Shown in pieces: positions 7,022 through 16,573 of a stretch of DNA of 37,702 bases. Source of the DNA: a virus; IMG/VR virus record IMGVR_UViG_3300044637_000032, positions 1 to 37,702 of that record. One strand, written 5' to 3'. The notes under the pieces are model-generated. The model saw only the letters and a list, made by a program, of their open reading frames with translations. It searched no databases and was not told where the DNA came from. Each line of letters starts with the position of its first letter. Positions within the stretch are counted from its first letter, which is position 1. A program made the position numbers and the translations under genes.

Positions 7022-8221
7022 TTAGCCGAAGATGCGGCAAGCCATTTGTGGACGGATGGTGTTGTAACCATACAACACGTCAACACGGCAAGGCATACGA
7101 TCGTTGTTGATGTCGTACTGACGAACAACACGCAGGCTGATACCGTTGTGAACGGCACGGCTTGCCATGTCAACGCCTTGTGGCAGCAACAGGTCGGCAG
7201 TGGCGAACGCAATGGCGTCACGGTGGTACACCAAGTTCTGGGGGAACGAACCACTAGCGGCACCAACGAAGATGACAGCCTTGGCCGTAGCAGGCAAGGA
7301 CACCACGGTACACAGGGCGTTAGCAGCCGAGTAGATCGGGGCGACAGTCACAGTGGCTGTGGTAGTGCTGGTGGAGGAGGAGATCGCCACGAACTGGAAC
7401 AACGAACCTGTGGACTCACGAGTCTGTGGGTTGGCTGCAAAGCAGTCAGCGATTGTGAACACGTCACCGGGGTTGATGGTTTCGCCAGAGCCGACAGTCA
7501 GAGTCAGAGTGGTTGCGCCTTCAGCAGTCACGGCAGCAGCAGTCACGGTGCCAGTAGCAGCACGGGTGCCGCAGGTGTGGACCTTGATCGACTGAGACAT
7601 GTTGACTTCTTCGTAGCCCAACACTTGCTCACCCATCATGCCGTTCTTGAACTGGCGAGAGATGACATCTGTGGGGTTAAAGAAACCAGACAGACCGTTG
7701 ACCAGAGCAGCGTTAGCGGCAGGGTTCACGGTAGCGTAACGAGGCGACATGGTGGCGGCGTTCTCGTTCAGCTTCTGCTGGGCTTGCAACAGCACCAAGG
7801 CAGTGGCAGGGGCGATGCCGGGAGTACCGACAGAGTTACCCACCAGACGGTAGGCGTTGGCAACGTCAGCGTCCACGGTAGAGGCCAACTGGCTGATACG
7901 TGGCTTCAAGACACGCTCTGCGAAGTCGTCCAACTGCATGGTCAATTCAGCGGATGTGAAGTTGATACCGATGTGCTTCTGGCTGGAAACAGTCAGAGTG
8001 GTGAACTGTTCGTTGTCGTCCTGAACTTGCAGGGCGGCACCGTCAGTAACCAGAGCGCGGTCGGGCAAACGGATACGCAGTGTAGAACCGATTTTTGCGC
8101 CTTCAACAGCGAAGCTGTCGTCGTACTGGCGGTTCACGTTGCGGGTGATGACGAGGTTGTTTTCCAAGATCTCCAGCGATTTGCGGGTGATCATGTCAAT
8201 GGTGAGAAGCGAGTTACTCAT
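7022..8221 (-). CDS. Major coat protein, P22 gp5-like
   Basis: The 399-residue protein begins MSNSLLTIDMITRKSLEILE and continues with NLVITRNVNRQYDDSF, a pattern I associate with the P22 coat family (HK97 fold plus inserted domain; P22 gp5 is 430 residues). A region at about residues 215-275, Thr/Val/Ala rich, may correspond to the inserted domain. The gene follows scaffold, has an AGGAAA Shine-Dalgarno and is followed by a stable hairpin. It forms the icosahedral head shell. A 402-codon open frame exists on the opposite strand, which I treat as a shadow. Confidence 0.88.
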   Translation of the reverse strand: MSNSLLTIDMITRKSLEILENNLVITRNVNRQYDDSFAVEGAKIGSTLRIRLPDRALVTDGAALQVQDDNEQFTTLTVSSQKHIGINFTSAELTMQLDDFAERVLKPRISQLASTVDADVANAYRLVGNSVGTPGIAPATALVLLQAQQKLNENAATMSPRYATVNPAANAALVNGLSGFFNPTDVISRQFKNGMMGEQVLGYEEVNMSQSIKVHTCGTRAATGTVTAAAVTAEGATTLTLTVGSGETINPGDVFTIADCFAANPQTRESTGSLFQFVAISSSTSTTTATVTVAPIYSAANALCTVVSLPATAKAVIFVGAASGSFPQNLVYHRDAIAFATADLLLPQGVDMASRAVHNGISLRVVRQYDINNDRMPCRVDVLYGYNTIRPQMACRIFG

Positions 8222-8236
8222 GATGATTTCCTAAAA

Positions 8237-9037
8237 TTAGCGGTTGCGGAGTGACTTTGCTTTGTCGATTTGTCTTTGGCGGTCGGCAGCAATCCAGTCC
8301 GATGTACTCATGCTTTTGACAGAACGAGGATCGGTGGTGTCAGTGACACCAGTGGTTGTTGCTCGTGCGGTTACCGGACGAATCGGGTCAGGCGCAGTCG
8401 AGGTTTTCTTTTGGAAAGGCTCGGCAGTTAGTTTAGCCTCAACTTTTCCAATTTCACGCGCTTGCAACAGGGGCGACAAGCGGGCTATGCGGTCAGCTTC
8501 CTTGGGGTTACTGCCCAGCCAATAGGCCAGATCAGGTCCAAGGTCAGACGCTTTGATGGTTTCGGCCATCACATCGGTGACTCGAAGATTCGGGTTATAC
8601 GCAACTTGGTCAAAGTCATCGTATTTAGACCGGGCCTCCTCCTCACGTTCTGCGAAAGTTTCTTCAATCTCAGCGCGTTGTTTCTGGATCTCCCGATGTT
8701 GGACCAGCTTTTCAGCTTCGGCACGGATGAAATCACCGTATGCCTGTGGGCTGTCAAATTGATCTGCGGTCGGAATCTCCGTTGGCGCGGCTGGCACGGG
8801 TGCCTGCTTTGCCTGCTGCTCACGTTCCCATTTGCGCTGTTCTCTTGCGAGGCGCTTGCCAATCATCGCGTCGATTTCAGCCTGGGAATACTTCTTTTCT
8901 TCCTGGGTGCTACCGTCTTGATTCTCAGCTACTACCGGCGCATTTTGTGCATTGTCCGTGGTGGCCGTCACCTCGGGTGCTTGCGCGGAGTCTACTTCCG
9001 CTAAGGTTTGGACTTCATCAGTCATTTCATGTTCCAT
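8237..9037 (-). CDS. Scaffolding protein
   Basis: The 266-residue protein is acidic at the N-terminus (MTDEVQTLAEVDSAQAPEV), highly charged and helical in the middle (RLAREQRKWEREQQAKQ; EETFAEREEEARSKYDDF) and basic at the end (KAKSLRNR). That acidic/coiled/basic layout directly before the coat gene is the signature of a P22-type scaffold, whose basic C-terminal helix-loop-helix binds coat. P22 gp8 is 303 residues. The ATG at 9037 or an in-frame one at 9025 could be used; neither has a strong Shine-Dalgarno. Confidence 0.8.
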   Translation of the reverse strand: MEHEMTDEVQTLAEVDSAQAPEVTATTDNAQNAPVVAENQDGSTQEEKKYSQAEIDAMIGKRLAREQRKWEREQQAKQAPVPAAPTEIPTADQFDSPQAYGDFIRAEAEKLVQHREIQKQRAEIEETFAEREEEARSKYDDFDQVAYNPNLRVTDVMAETIKASDLGPDLAYWLGSNPKEADRIARLSPLLQAREIGKVEAKLTAEPFQKKTSTAPDPIRPVTARATTTGVTDTTDPRSVKSMSTSDWIAADRQRQIDKAKSLRNR

Positions 9038-9077
9038 TGGAACCCCGGTGAACCTCGCCGGTACGGTTGGTTAAACA

Positions 9078-9386
9078 TTACCGATAGTAACTGATATTCA
9101 AAATTCCGCTTGCCGATTGTTGGATAAAGCGGATTTTTGTCAAGTCACCGTCATACTGCAACGGAACACCGACAGCAATAGGCATACCAACAGAAGTGGA
9201 GGGTGCTACACCGTCATCGCGCCAGCGCACAGGGGCGCCTTCCGCAACAATCAGCGCAAAGGCGGGGGTGCAATTAAGCCCGTTGGCATCGGTCGTGGGC
9301 AAAGTTAAGCCAGCGGATGCACTTAAGTTGGTGATTTGCTGATAGCCGAGGCACGAGGTAACAATTTTGAGTTGGTTGTTTGCCAT
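9078..9386 (-). CDS. Small beta-rich virion-type protein, unknown
   Basis: The 102-residue protein (MANNQLKIVTSCLGYQQITN) is Ala/Val/Gly rich with predicted beta strands and ends LNISYYR. It has a GGAG Shine-Dalgarno before the ATG at 9386 and lies one base after the beta-rich 386-residue gene. Proteins of this look (a value-like beta sandwich with PVRWRDDG) occur in podovirus structural blocks. I infer a minor head or appendage protein and cannot name a family. Confidence 0.55.
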   Translation of the reverse strand: MANNQLKIVTSCLGYQQITNLSASAGLTLPTTDANGLNCTPAFALIVAEGAPVRWRDDGVAPSTSVGMPIAVGVPLQYDGDLTKIRFIQQSASGILNISYYR

Positions 9387-9387
9387 T

Positions 9388-10548
9388 TTAGAATCTCCGG
9401 GGTTGTGTGAACGATCTTAATGCAATAGGAAACTCAGCCGTTGAATACGGGGGTGACAAGCTAAAGTTCCATCCGTCATTATTACCGGCATCTGTGTTTT
9501 CAAAGTCAGTGTAAGCGTTCCAAGAAGCCCCGCCAACAGCGTTGATGTCACGAATAGTTAAGTCAACTACGTTAACTGTACCTGATGCTTGTGATAGTGT
9601 AGCTTGCGATCCGGGCGTTGTAGACTGTAAAAACTTGACGTTGGCGTTATTAGCCACAAAGCTACCAACTGTGCTGGTCACACCCGCTTTGAGTTGGACA
9701 GTACCATTGGTGATAGTGAACGCTCTTGTTGAGCCTTGAGTGAGCGCGTCTTGAAAAGCAAACGTGCCTCCGACACCATCAAAAGAAAAAGGCGTATCAA
9801 CTGTGATTCCGTTTGTCGTGATTTGTTGGACACCGGATGTCCCAGCCAGTCGAAAATTACCGGTTGAGCTAATGGTCATTCCAGAATCAAAAGTCAAATT
9901 ACCGTAAATAAACCTACCAACAGCAGCCGTAGCCGCGCCTTTGTACCCGGTGTAATTCAGATTAAGGAAGTGCCCGCCAACATCAACAATATCGGTTCCT
10001 GCTGTGATGTTTACTGTTACGGCTGTAGCTGACGAGCCGCCAGCAGTATTGCCAGCACGTATTATTCGAGTTCCTACCGAGCCAGAATAAGTGCAATTGA
10101 ATGTTGGCGTTCCAGAATACACAAACCCAGTTATTGTATTCATACCTAATACGCCAGCAAAACTATTACCGGTTACTGTGATATCACCAGTGCCAAAATT
10201 TATGGTTCGGACGTTTGTGTTACTTGACGCAAATCGACCAACAGTAAGAGTATTGTTGTTAAGTGTTAATGTGCCTGATGTAAGCGTAAAGTTGTTTGAC
10301 TGAACAGCGAGTGTTGCGTTGCCACTTAGGCTTAATGTTATGTCAGACTTGTCAACAGTTGTAGCGCCAGTGGCCGCTGTTGAAGCAACGGTAACTGTAG
10401 CCGCCGTGCCAGAGTTAGCGTCAAAAAACACTACATCTGCGGTTGTGGGCGCAGAAACACCGCCAGCGCCGCCCGATGTAGCCGCCCAGTTGGTAGTGGA
10501 ACTTGCGTCCCAGGTTCCAGAGCCACCCACCCAAAATCTGTTTGCCAT
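9388..10548 (-). CDS. Beta-repeat surface/appendage protein
   Basis: The 386-residue protein begins MANRFWVGGSGTWDASSTTN and contains GGAGGVSAPTTADVVFFDAN, followed by many short Thr/Asn-rich strands (LTLNNNTLTV, TISSTGNFRLAG) that look like a right-handed beta-helix or repeat solenoid. This N-terminal block is common in phage surface proteins. It follows the two tailspike-type genes with an AAGGAA Shine-Dalgarno, so I infer a host-interaction or appendage role. No lyase or hydrolase motif is visible. Confidence 0.6.
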   Translation of the reverse strand: MANRFWVGGSGTWDASSTTNWAATSGGAGGVSAPTTADVVFFDANSGTAATVTVASTAATGATTVDKSDITLSLSGNATLAVQSNNFTLTSGTLTLNNNTLTVGRFASSNTNVRTINFGTGDITVTGNSFAGVLGMNTITGFVYSGTPTFNCTYSGSVGTRIIRAGNTAGGSSATAVTVNITAGTDIVDVGGHFLNLNYTGYKGAATAAVGRFIYGNLTFDSGMTISSTGNFRLAGTSGVQQITTNGITVDTPFSFDGVGGTFAFQDALTQGSTRAFTITNGTVQLKAGVTSTVGSFVANNANVKFLQSTTPGSQATLSQASGTVNVVDLTIRDINAVGGASWNAYTDFENTDAGNNDGWNFSLSPPYSTAEFPIALRSFTQPRRF

Positions 10549-10557
10549 AATTGTTCC

Positions 10558-12114
10558 TTAGAAGTACGCAACTTCTTTCCAGCGGCCATCTCTGGAGCTG
10601 TAAGTTAACCACAATTCATTTGTGTCAGTAACGACCCGTGTTGCCGCATTGAGGTCTAATCCTCTGTTGTTAACACCGCTTGCAGTACCGCTTATGTATG
10701 TGATGGTTTCACCTGCTTTGGCGTAAATACGAACAATTTGACCGGGAGGAAAGTTATTAAGAAAGTTGATACGATCTGCGTCATCAAGCGGTGCGGTATC
10801 CGACTGTGCCTCAATTTGAACTAAATTTGAGATAATCTCAGGCACGGTTCCAGCGTTTACCACCAACACGCTGGGCACGTTATTAGGGATTAACGCAAAA
10901 TCAGCAGTAGTTCCCCCTGTTCCAAGAAACTCAACACCATCAATAAAATAGCGCGATGTTTGGGACTGACAAGATACAAGTCTTGCTGATCCGGGTGTTG
11001 ACGCAGTGGCAAAGTTTCCTTGGAAATCAAGAACGGTCGAAGGGACCGTAAAAGAAACTGCCTGTGGAGCGCCGGACGTGCCAAAAATTCTCGGTGTGTA
11101 CACGCGATGAGATACGGTGTTTCCCGAAAACAAAATACACGTTGTCAACGACGAAAAGAACGGGTGGTCAAAGGTATATCTATTTCCAGCAGCAAAAATG
11201 CCGCCTGTCGGCGTTGCACTAGCTATTCTTGGTGAACCACCAGACGTTACAGAATTTGCATACTGTTGATCTTCAACATCAAGGATGTCAAAAATTGCGC
11301 CATTGACAACAATATATATCTGATGGTTAGTAATTCGCACTGCGCTGTCCCAAGCACAACCAAGTGCTTGAAAGTTCAACGCATACAAGTGTTGAGGTGA
11401 TGTGGTTTGACCCGGCGCACCTGCAACAAGGGCATTGCCGCCGCACTCAAGGGCGCGGACATTAAACAAAGACCAGTGAAATGGCGCGCCGCCTTTATTT
11501 GTTGCTCCACTGGTTGTTCCATCGTCAAAAACAAACCCGTGCCGTTTGGCGTCTTGTACTGTTACTTGATGGTATTCGGAAAGTTCAGTACCGTACCGAG
11601 AGTTCAAACCGTCTGTGGGCTGTTGAAAAATGTAGACATCTTCAAGCCACTGGCGCGAAAGAACTACCGCAGCACCAGCAGGCGTGTCATCCCCGCCCAT
11701 AAGAATCCCGTGACCCGTGGTCGTAGTGGCTGCGTATCTGGTTGGCGTTGACCTAAAAGCAACGCCGATAATTTTTGGGCTACGTTGTTTGATTTGCAAA
11801 ACGGGACCGCTGGTGTGCGATCCCAGAATTACAGTTTTGCTTGTGTGCCCACCATCACCATTTAGAGTTTGGTTTCCTCTGTTAAAGATTAAAGGACTGC
11901 TGGTCAAATAAGTGCCAGAGGGCATGTATACGCTGACCGATGCGTCAATAGCTGCTTGTATTGCTGCCGTGTCATCCGTTACCCCATCACCAACAGCGCC
12001 AAATTCTTTGACGTTTACAAACCCATCTAGCGTGTTGTAAACGGCGTTGTTTACGTCATTGAGCCAATCGGCTTCAATGACTGTGATGTTTGGAATGAAA
12101 TTTGTAGAAGCCAT
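10558..12114 (-). CDS. Tailspike-type protein 2 (pectate-lyase-like beta-helix)
   Basis: The 518-residue protein has a short N-terminus (MASTNFIPNITVIEADWLND) leading into VKEFGAVGDGVTDDTAAI at residues about 35-53, the signature start of the pectate_lyase_3 beta-helix fold used by phage depolymerases. Repeated strands follow, and the C-terminus (LWLTYSSRDGRWKEVAYF) looks like a trimerisation or capping piece. The N-terminus is too short for its own head-binding domain, so it may attach through the neighbouring spike. AAGGAC precedes the ATG. A catalytic polysaccharide-cleaving role is inferred from fold only. Confidence 0.78.
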   Translation of the reverse strand: MASTNFIPNITVIEADWLNDVNNAVYNTLDGFVNVKEFGAVGDGVTDDTAAIQAAIDASVSVYMPSGTYLTSSPLIFNRGNQTLNGDGGHTSKTVILGSHTSGPVLQIKQRSPKIIGVAFRSTPTRYAATTTTGHGILMGGDDTPAGAAVVLSRQWLEDVYIFQQPTDGLNSRYGTELSEYHQVTVQDAKRHGFVFDDGTTSGATNKGGAPFHWSLFNVRALECGGNALVAGAPGQTTSPQHLYALNFQALGCAWDSAVRITNHQIYIVVNGAIFDILDVEDQQYANSVTSGGSPRIASATPTGGIFAAGNRYTFDHPFFSSLTTCILFSGNTVSHRVYTPRIFGTSGAPQAVSFTVPSTVLDFQGNFATASTPGSARLVSCQSQTSRYFIDGVEFLGTGGTTADFALIPNNVPSVLVVNAGTVPEIISNLVQIEAQSDTAPLDDADRINFLNNFPPGQIVRIYAKAGETITYISGTASGVNNRGLDLNAATRVVTDTNELWLTYSSRDGRWKEVAYF

Positions 12115-12123
12115 TTGTTGTCC

Positions 12124-14016
12124 TTAAGGTGCGATCAGGCCAAGATTGACCAACGCCTGATGCACAGCGGCAATTGTTACCGGAACGCCAGTTTGACGGG
12201 CTGTAGCGGCGGCGTTGTAGAACCCCAAAAGGTTTGTGCCTGTGCCAATGTTGACGGTGCCTGTTGATTTGGCAACGACAGCCACACCTGCTGTTGCATC
12301 ACCTTCAGCGGTGTAAGAAACTAGTTGCCCAGTTACGTTGCCTGCGGTAACTGGGTAATTGACGTTTGCTTGCGTAACAACTTGCCGAGTTGGCTCAAAA
12401 ATAACGCCGCCAGGTGTGCCGTTAACGATGGTGGCCGCACCGCCAGCGTATGGGTTGAGCAAAGGAACCGAGCTAAACCGAACGATGTTGGTGGTGGTGA
12501 CATTGATAGCGCCGTTACCTGCGCTGCCTCGGCTGTACGATTCAAAAATGCCGCTGCCAATCCATAGAGTGTTGAAGGTGCCGTCAACGCGCACAGCGTG
12601 GGTTTCCGACAAGACGGAATAGACGTTGCTGACTTGCACCAAGTGGTTGCTGCCGGACGAGATGTCGATGACGGCAGATCCCGGCAAAGCAGTAGCCGGG
12701 GAAGTAGGGGGCCACGCTTGCCCCAAGTGGAACAAGTTGGAGATCTGCAAGTGAGCGTTGCTGCTGGAGTCCACAACAATAGCCCGACCGCAAAAATCGG
12801 AGTAAAAACTGTCGATCATGATCACTTTGGCCGAGCCACCGTAGGTGCTGACAGTGACAAACAGACTAACGGCAACACCAAACGTAAAGATGCGGTCCAT
12901 CCACAAGCCATCGACACGGTACAGCGTAATTTCAACGCAGTTGGCTTGTTGCCACTGAAGCACCGAGTCAGCTTCGCTCCAATAGGTCCAAGCATGAAGG
13001 CCATCAAACTTACCGATGTCGTACACACGGTCAAAGGAAAAACCACGGTAGAAGAACTGACCTGTGAGGTTTTCGTATTGAAGGCGAACTGCGAAATCTG
13101 TCAAAACACCACGATAGACGTTGTGGAAGTGGACACGATTCAAAAACAAAGTGCCTTGGGTGTCTTCAACGCGAATGACCCAATCGCGCACCGCAGGCAC
13201 CCAGCCCGGGCCCGGTGTTGCGTGACCTTCTTGGAAGATCGCAATGTCAAACAAACCAGCGCCTTTGTTTAAATCACCCGTGACTTGAATCAATGGGCCT
13301 GTGGTTGAAGCGTGAATCAACCATGTACCCTTACCCGGCAATGTGATGGGCCGCGCATTGTCCAAATCAAATGCGCCTTGACCAACCAAACGAACCATGC
13401 CGGTAATGCTAAGTGTGCCAACAATGCGGTATCGCTTGGCGTCAAAGTGCAGTTCAATCTGGCCGCTGCTGGCTACTTGAACGTAGTCAATAGCTGCCTG
13501 AATAGCTGCGGTGTCATCGGTTGTACCATCTCCAGCAGCGCCAAAATCTGCCACATGGACAATTTGACGCATCTTGTCTTGCGCTGAAAGTGGGTCAGCA
13601 CCAGTACCAGCCTGCGTAAAACCAATCCAGTCAGCGCCTGTGTTTCCACCAAGATCTTGAACTGTTCCGACTTGACCTTTAAAGCCAGTGAAGCCAACAG
13701 TGCTGGCGTTGCCAAGCGAATTGATGCCCGAAATGTTGTCCCATGTTGCCAACAACACATCTGTGCTGGTCCTGAGCACAAATTTGTAAGCTACACCCGC
13801 AGTTAACCAGATTTCACTGCTGCCCGGCACTCGACCTGCCGCATCAAGAAGAATTGGGTTTGGTTGAGGAGTGACACCTGAAGACGATGTATACGTAACC
13901 GCTGGAGTGGTTGTACCCGCTGCGTAGGTAAACAGTTTTCCGCCCGACAACGGGTCGCCATTGTTGTCAAAAAACTGAGCGCCTGCGCCGCCAACGGGTG
14001 AAAGATTTACCGACAT
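12124..14016 (-). CDS. Tailspike protein 1 with P22-like head-binding domain and beta-helix
   Basis: The 630-residue protein has two parts. Residues 1-100 (GGKLFTYAAGTTTPAVTYT, LLDAAGRVPGSSEIWLTAG, YKFVL) look like the head-binding domain of P22-type tailspikes. From residue 158 the FGAAGDGTTDDTAAI motif starts a pectate_lyase_3 beta-helix that runs to about residue 530, followed by a beta-rich end. Such spikes bind and often cut surface polysaccharide. It has an AAGGAG Shine-Dalgarno. Its place between portal and scaffold differs from P22, where gene 9 lies away from the head genes. Confidence 0.85.
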   Translation of the reverse strand: MSVNLSPVGGAGAQFFDNNGDPLSGGKLFTYAAGTTTPAVTYTSSSGVTPQPNPILLDAAGRVPGSSEIWLTAGVAYKFVLRTSTDVLLATWDNISGINSLGNASTVGFTGFKGQVGTVQDLGGNTGADWIGFTQAGTGADPLSAQDKMRQIVHVADFGAAGDGTTDDTAAIQAAIDYVQVASSGQIELHFDAKRYRIVGTLSITGMVRLVGQGAFDLDNARPITLPGKGTWLIHASTTGPLIQVTGDLNKGAGLFDIAIFQEGHATPGPGWVPAVRDWVIRVEDTQGTLFLNRVHFHNVYRGVLTDFAVRLQYENLTGQFFYRGFSFDRVYDIGKFDGLHAWTYWSEADSVLQWQQANCVEITLYRVDGLWMDRIFTFGVAVSLFVTVSTYGGSAKVIMIDSFYSDFCGRAIVVDSSSNAHLQISNLFHLGQAWPPTSPATALPGSAVIDISSGSNHLVQVSNVYSVLSETHAVRVDGTFNTLWIGSGIFESYSRGSAGNGAINVTTTNIVRFSSVPLLNPYAGGAATIVNGTPGGVIFEPTRQVVTQANVNYPVTAGNVTGQLVSYTAEGDATAGVAVVAKSTGTVNIGTGTNLLGFYNAAATARQTGVPVTIAAVHQALVNLGLIAP

Positions 14017-14025
14017 TTCGGCTCC

Positions 14026-14388
14026 TTATGCGAGGAATTTTAACTTGTACAGGGTGGACAGGTAAAGCCCAACAATTTCATCAATGATGTTTTGAATCGG
14101 GGTGTCGTTCTTGTCGCACACCTCATAGCGCATACCCTCGATGTCTTTGAGGGACTGCTCCAAAAACTCGATGATGTTGCCGTTCTTCTTGGCGCTCATC
14201 AGGCTGATGGGTCCAATTAGACCACGACGACCTTGGTAAGCCTCGGCAAACTTGTCGGCCAACTCAATCACATTTTCGTAAAAGTGCCGCAGCGCCTTGT
14301 GTTTGGAGTAGGACCGGGTGTTCAGGTGAACCGAATGGGCCACGTCACGAGCCAAGAACAACTCGCCTACAAAATCAGCGCATTTCAT
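14026..14388 (-). CDS. Helical conserved phage protein (DUF5856-like)
   Basis: The 120-residue protein begins MKCADFVGELFLARDVAHSV and contains HKALRHFYENVIELADKFAEAYQG. I recognise this helical pattern from a phage family that resembles a ferritin/Dps-like four-helix bundle (DUF5856, from memory). It overlaps the portal stop by 14 nt, so it is coupled to portal. A role in head maturation or in the host cannot be told from the sequence. Confidence 0.65.
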   Translation of the reverse strand: MKCADFVGELFLARDVAHSVHLNTRSYSKHKALRHFYENVIELADKFAEAYQGRRGLIGPISLMSAKKNGNIIEFLEQSLKDIEGMRYEVCDKNDTPIQNIIDEIVGLYLSTLYKLKFLA

Positions 14389-16573
14389 TCATGTCTCCTT
14401 GGAACGGCATCATCTCGGGCTGCATTTCAGGCTGCATCTCGGGCATCTCGCGCTGCTGGTTCATCATAACCATATTGTCGTTGGATTCCATCGCAGCAGC
14501 CACAACGCCCATAGCAATATCTTGGATCTGTTGCTCACTCATGCCAGCTTGAACAGCGGAAATGCGCTGTGTTTCGGCCTGATATGCCTTGATGTCAGCC
14601 TCAAACTGCTTGATCTGCATCTCACGGGCTTCCATGCTCTGGTTGACGTTTTGCAACATCTGGAACATGTTTTCCATCTCAGCAGCCATTGCCTCCATCT
14701 GCTGATTGGCTGCTGCCAAGGCTGGATCGTCATCATCGGCCAGCACTTTGGGGTCGATGGTCTTTTTGAACCGCTTGGCGAGGTCTTGAGCACCAGGCCA
14801 GTCCATGTTCTTGACAAACAGGTCGCCAGCGACTTGCCACAACTGTGGGTTGCCTTGCAGCAACTGGGCCATGCTTTCCAAAGCCTCTTGACGCTTGGTA
14901 GCGTAGCCGGGACCAGTGATCACGCGCACATCGTACTTGCCAACAGCCGGGTTGTAGATCTTCTCGATCAAGTTACCTTCTTGGTCCACGATGCGCTTGA
15001 CTGGTTCTTCCTGCATCGGGTTCATCTTGACGGTATCTGGCTCGCCGTCCTCACCGATGATGCGGGCAATGCGCTCGGTGTCGTAAATCTTGGGGATCAG
15101 GTCCACGAGTTGACGACCAATGTGACGGATCGCACGGGCCAGGTTGTCAACGTAGTGGTAGGTGCCGATGTCGCCCTCACGCTGACGCGCAAGGATGGCT
15201 TTGCCCGAACGCTCGTTGCTGGTCATGCCCAGCGAGGCGTTGTACTGGCCGGTGGCCGACTTGATGTCTTCAGCAGCGCCCGCCTTGGCCTGCAACAGGC
15301 CGCTGGAGGCCATTGGAGGTTGTGCCCGCTGGGGTAGTGGCAACACAGCGCCTTGGCCGTCTGTAACGTCTGGATTGACCTCCAGATAGGGCCAGTTGTT
15401 CGTGTTGGCAGTCTTCCACTGCTGCTCGTAGCCTTCAAACTGACCGCCGTACCCGATAAACGGGGCTTTGGGGGCCAGCGCCAGCATCTCAGCTTCCTGC
15501 GACACCCAGTAGTTGTACATGCGCTGGGCGTCCTTGGCGTTGCGCACCAAGCCCGACACGTACATTTGGCCGTCAACCTCAAACTCGTTGCCGACCACGC
15601 GCACCACGGGGATGTATGTGCCAGCCCACTCGCGTTCTTCGAGGATGTCGTAGCCGTTGATCTTGCACCACTTGACCTTTTTGCGGTCAGCTTCACGGGT
15701 GCGGATTGGCTTGCCGAACATCAAGCGCAGCGTCTTGTCCTCGGGCGAACCGCTAAACGCAGTCTGGTTGCCGGGGTACAGGTTGAGCGTTTGTTTCTCG
15801 TACTCGATGTAGAAATACTCGGCGATGCGGACAGTGTTCTCACCAATCCACTGAGCGATGGACTGATCGCCAACGCCAAGGCTCATCAAGGTGCTGATGG
15901 GCGCTGCATCGGGATACATGCGCTCGTATTCAGCTTTGGTCAGGTCTTCCGTGACAAAGCACCAACGGGCGTCTGCGCCCGTGGGGTCTTGGATCATGGG
16001 GTCCATGTAGACGCTGAAACTGTTGCGGATGCGCCCAATCTTGATGTCCTGATCGAACGTGTCTTCGTCGCAATACTCGGTCAGCAGCCGGATGTAGCCT
16101 TCGCCGTAGGACACTTGGTTCTCGCAGGCGGTGTCGTAGGCCACATCAGCATCGGAGATGTATTCGATATGGCGTATGACACCATTGAACACATCTGCCA
16201 TGTCCACATCGGCCTTGTCGTCAGCCGGGATCACCTTGATGCCGGGACGGTTCATACGCTGCTCGTTCGTCACTTGGTGAACGTGCTGCGGCAGCTTGTT
16301 GATGGTCAGGCAGGGGCGGGCGTTGATCGTTTGACCCTGCACCGCGCCACGAGTCTGGAGCACGTCAGCAGGCCACTGCCACTGGTTGTCTGGGGAGCCT
16401 GCGTAGAACCGCAAATCGTCAAGTTCGTCTTCCCGAGTCTGGGAAAACGCCGCCATTGCCATCTTCATGCGTGAACGGGCAACGGTCAGAATTTCCTCGG
16501 AACCGCCTTTTGACGGGTACGGTCCGTTTTTTGCCACATTTGCTGCGGCTACGATTCCGGTGGTGTCTTTCAT
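14375..16573 (-). CDS. Portal protein, P22 gp1-like
   Basis: The 732-residue protein matches the P22 portal family in size (P22 gp1 is 725 residues) and pattern. It has an N-terminal helical region with LDDLRFYAGSPDNQW, then RPCLTINKLPQHVHQVTNEQ, and a C-terminal coiled stretch very rich in Gln/Met/Glu (residues about 620-730) that corresponds to the barrel/crown helices. Twelve copies form the DNA-entry vertex that terminase docks on. It overlaps the GroES-like stop by 4 nt (16570-16573). Very long open frames on the plus strand inside this gene are shadows. Confidence 0.9.
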   Translation of the reverse strand: MKDTTGIVAAANVAKNGPYPSKGGSEEILTVARSRMKMAMAAFSQTREDELDDLRFYAGSPDNQWQWPADVLQTRGAVQGQTINARPCLTINKLPQHVHQVTNEQRMNRPGIKVIPADDKADVDMADVFNGVIRHIEYISDADVAYDTACENQVSYGEGYIRLLTEYCDEDTFDQDIKIGRIRNSFSVYMDPMIQDPTGADARWCFVTEDLTKAEYERMYPDAAPISTLMSLGVGDQSIAQWIGENTVRIAEYFYIEYEKQTLNLYPGNQTAFSGSPEDKTLRLMFGKPIRTREADRKKVKWCKINGYDILEEREWAGTYIPVVRVVGNEFEVDGQMYVSGLVRNAKDAQRMYNYWVSQEAEMLALAPKAPFIGYGGQFEGYEQQWKTANTNNWPYLEVNPDVTDGQGAVLPLPQRAQPPMASSGLLQAKAGAAEDIKSATGQYNASLGMTSNERSGKAILARQREGDIGTYHYVDNLARAIRHIGRQLVDLIPKIYDTERIARIIGEDGEPDTVKMNPMQEEPVKRIVDQEGNLIEKIYNPAVGKYDVRVITGPGYATKRQEALESMAQLLQGNPQLWQVAGDLFVKNMDWPGAQDLAKRFKKTIDPKVLADDDDPALAAANQQMEAMAAEMENMFQMLQNVNQSMEAREMQIKQFEADIKAYQAETQRISAVQAGMSEQQIQDIAMGVVAAAMESNDNMVMMNQQREMPEMQPEMQPEMMPFQGDMNEMR

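Noticed and set aside
7046-8254. 402-codon open frame on the plus strand opposite the coat gene
   Set aside because: It mirrors the coat gene codon by codon, the translation is Gly/Val/His/Asp-biased low-complexity sequence without a known motif, and there is no ribosome site. It is a shadow of the coat gene.
12598-13272. 224-codon plus-strand frame opposite tailspike 1
   Set aside because: Shadow of the tailspike gene; no ribosome site, no motif, and it opposes the direction of all neighbouring genes.
14399-16474. Two long plus-strand open frames (312 and 373 codons) opposite portal
   Set aside because: They are antisense shadows of the portal gene; the compositions are rich in Leu/His/Val and no domain is recognisable.
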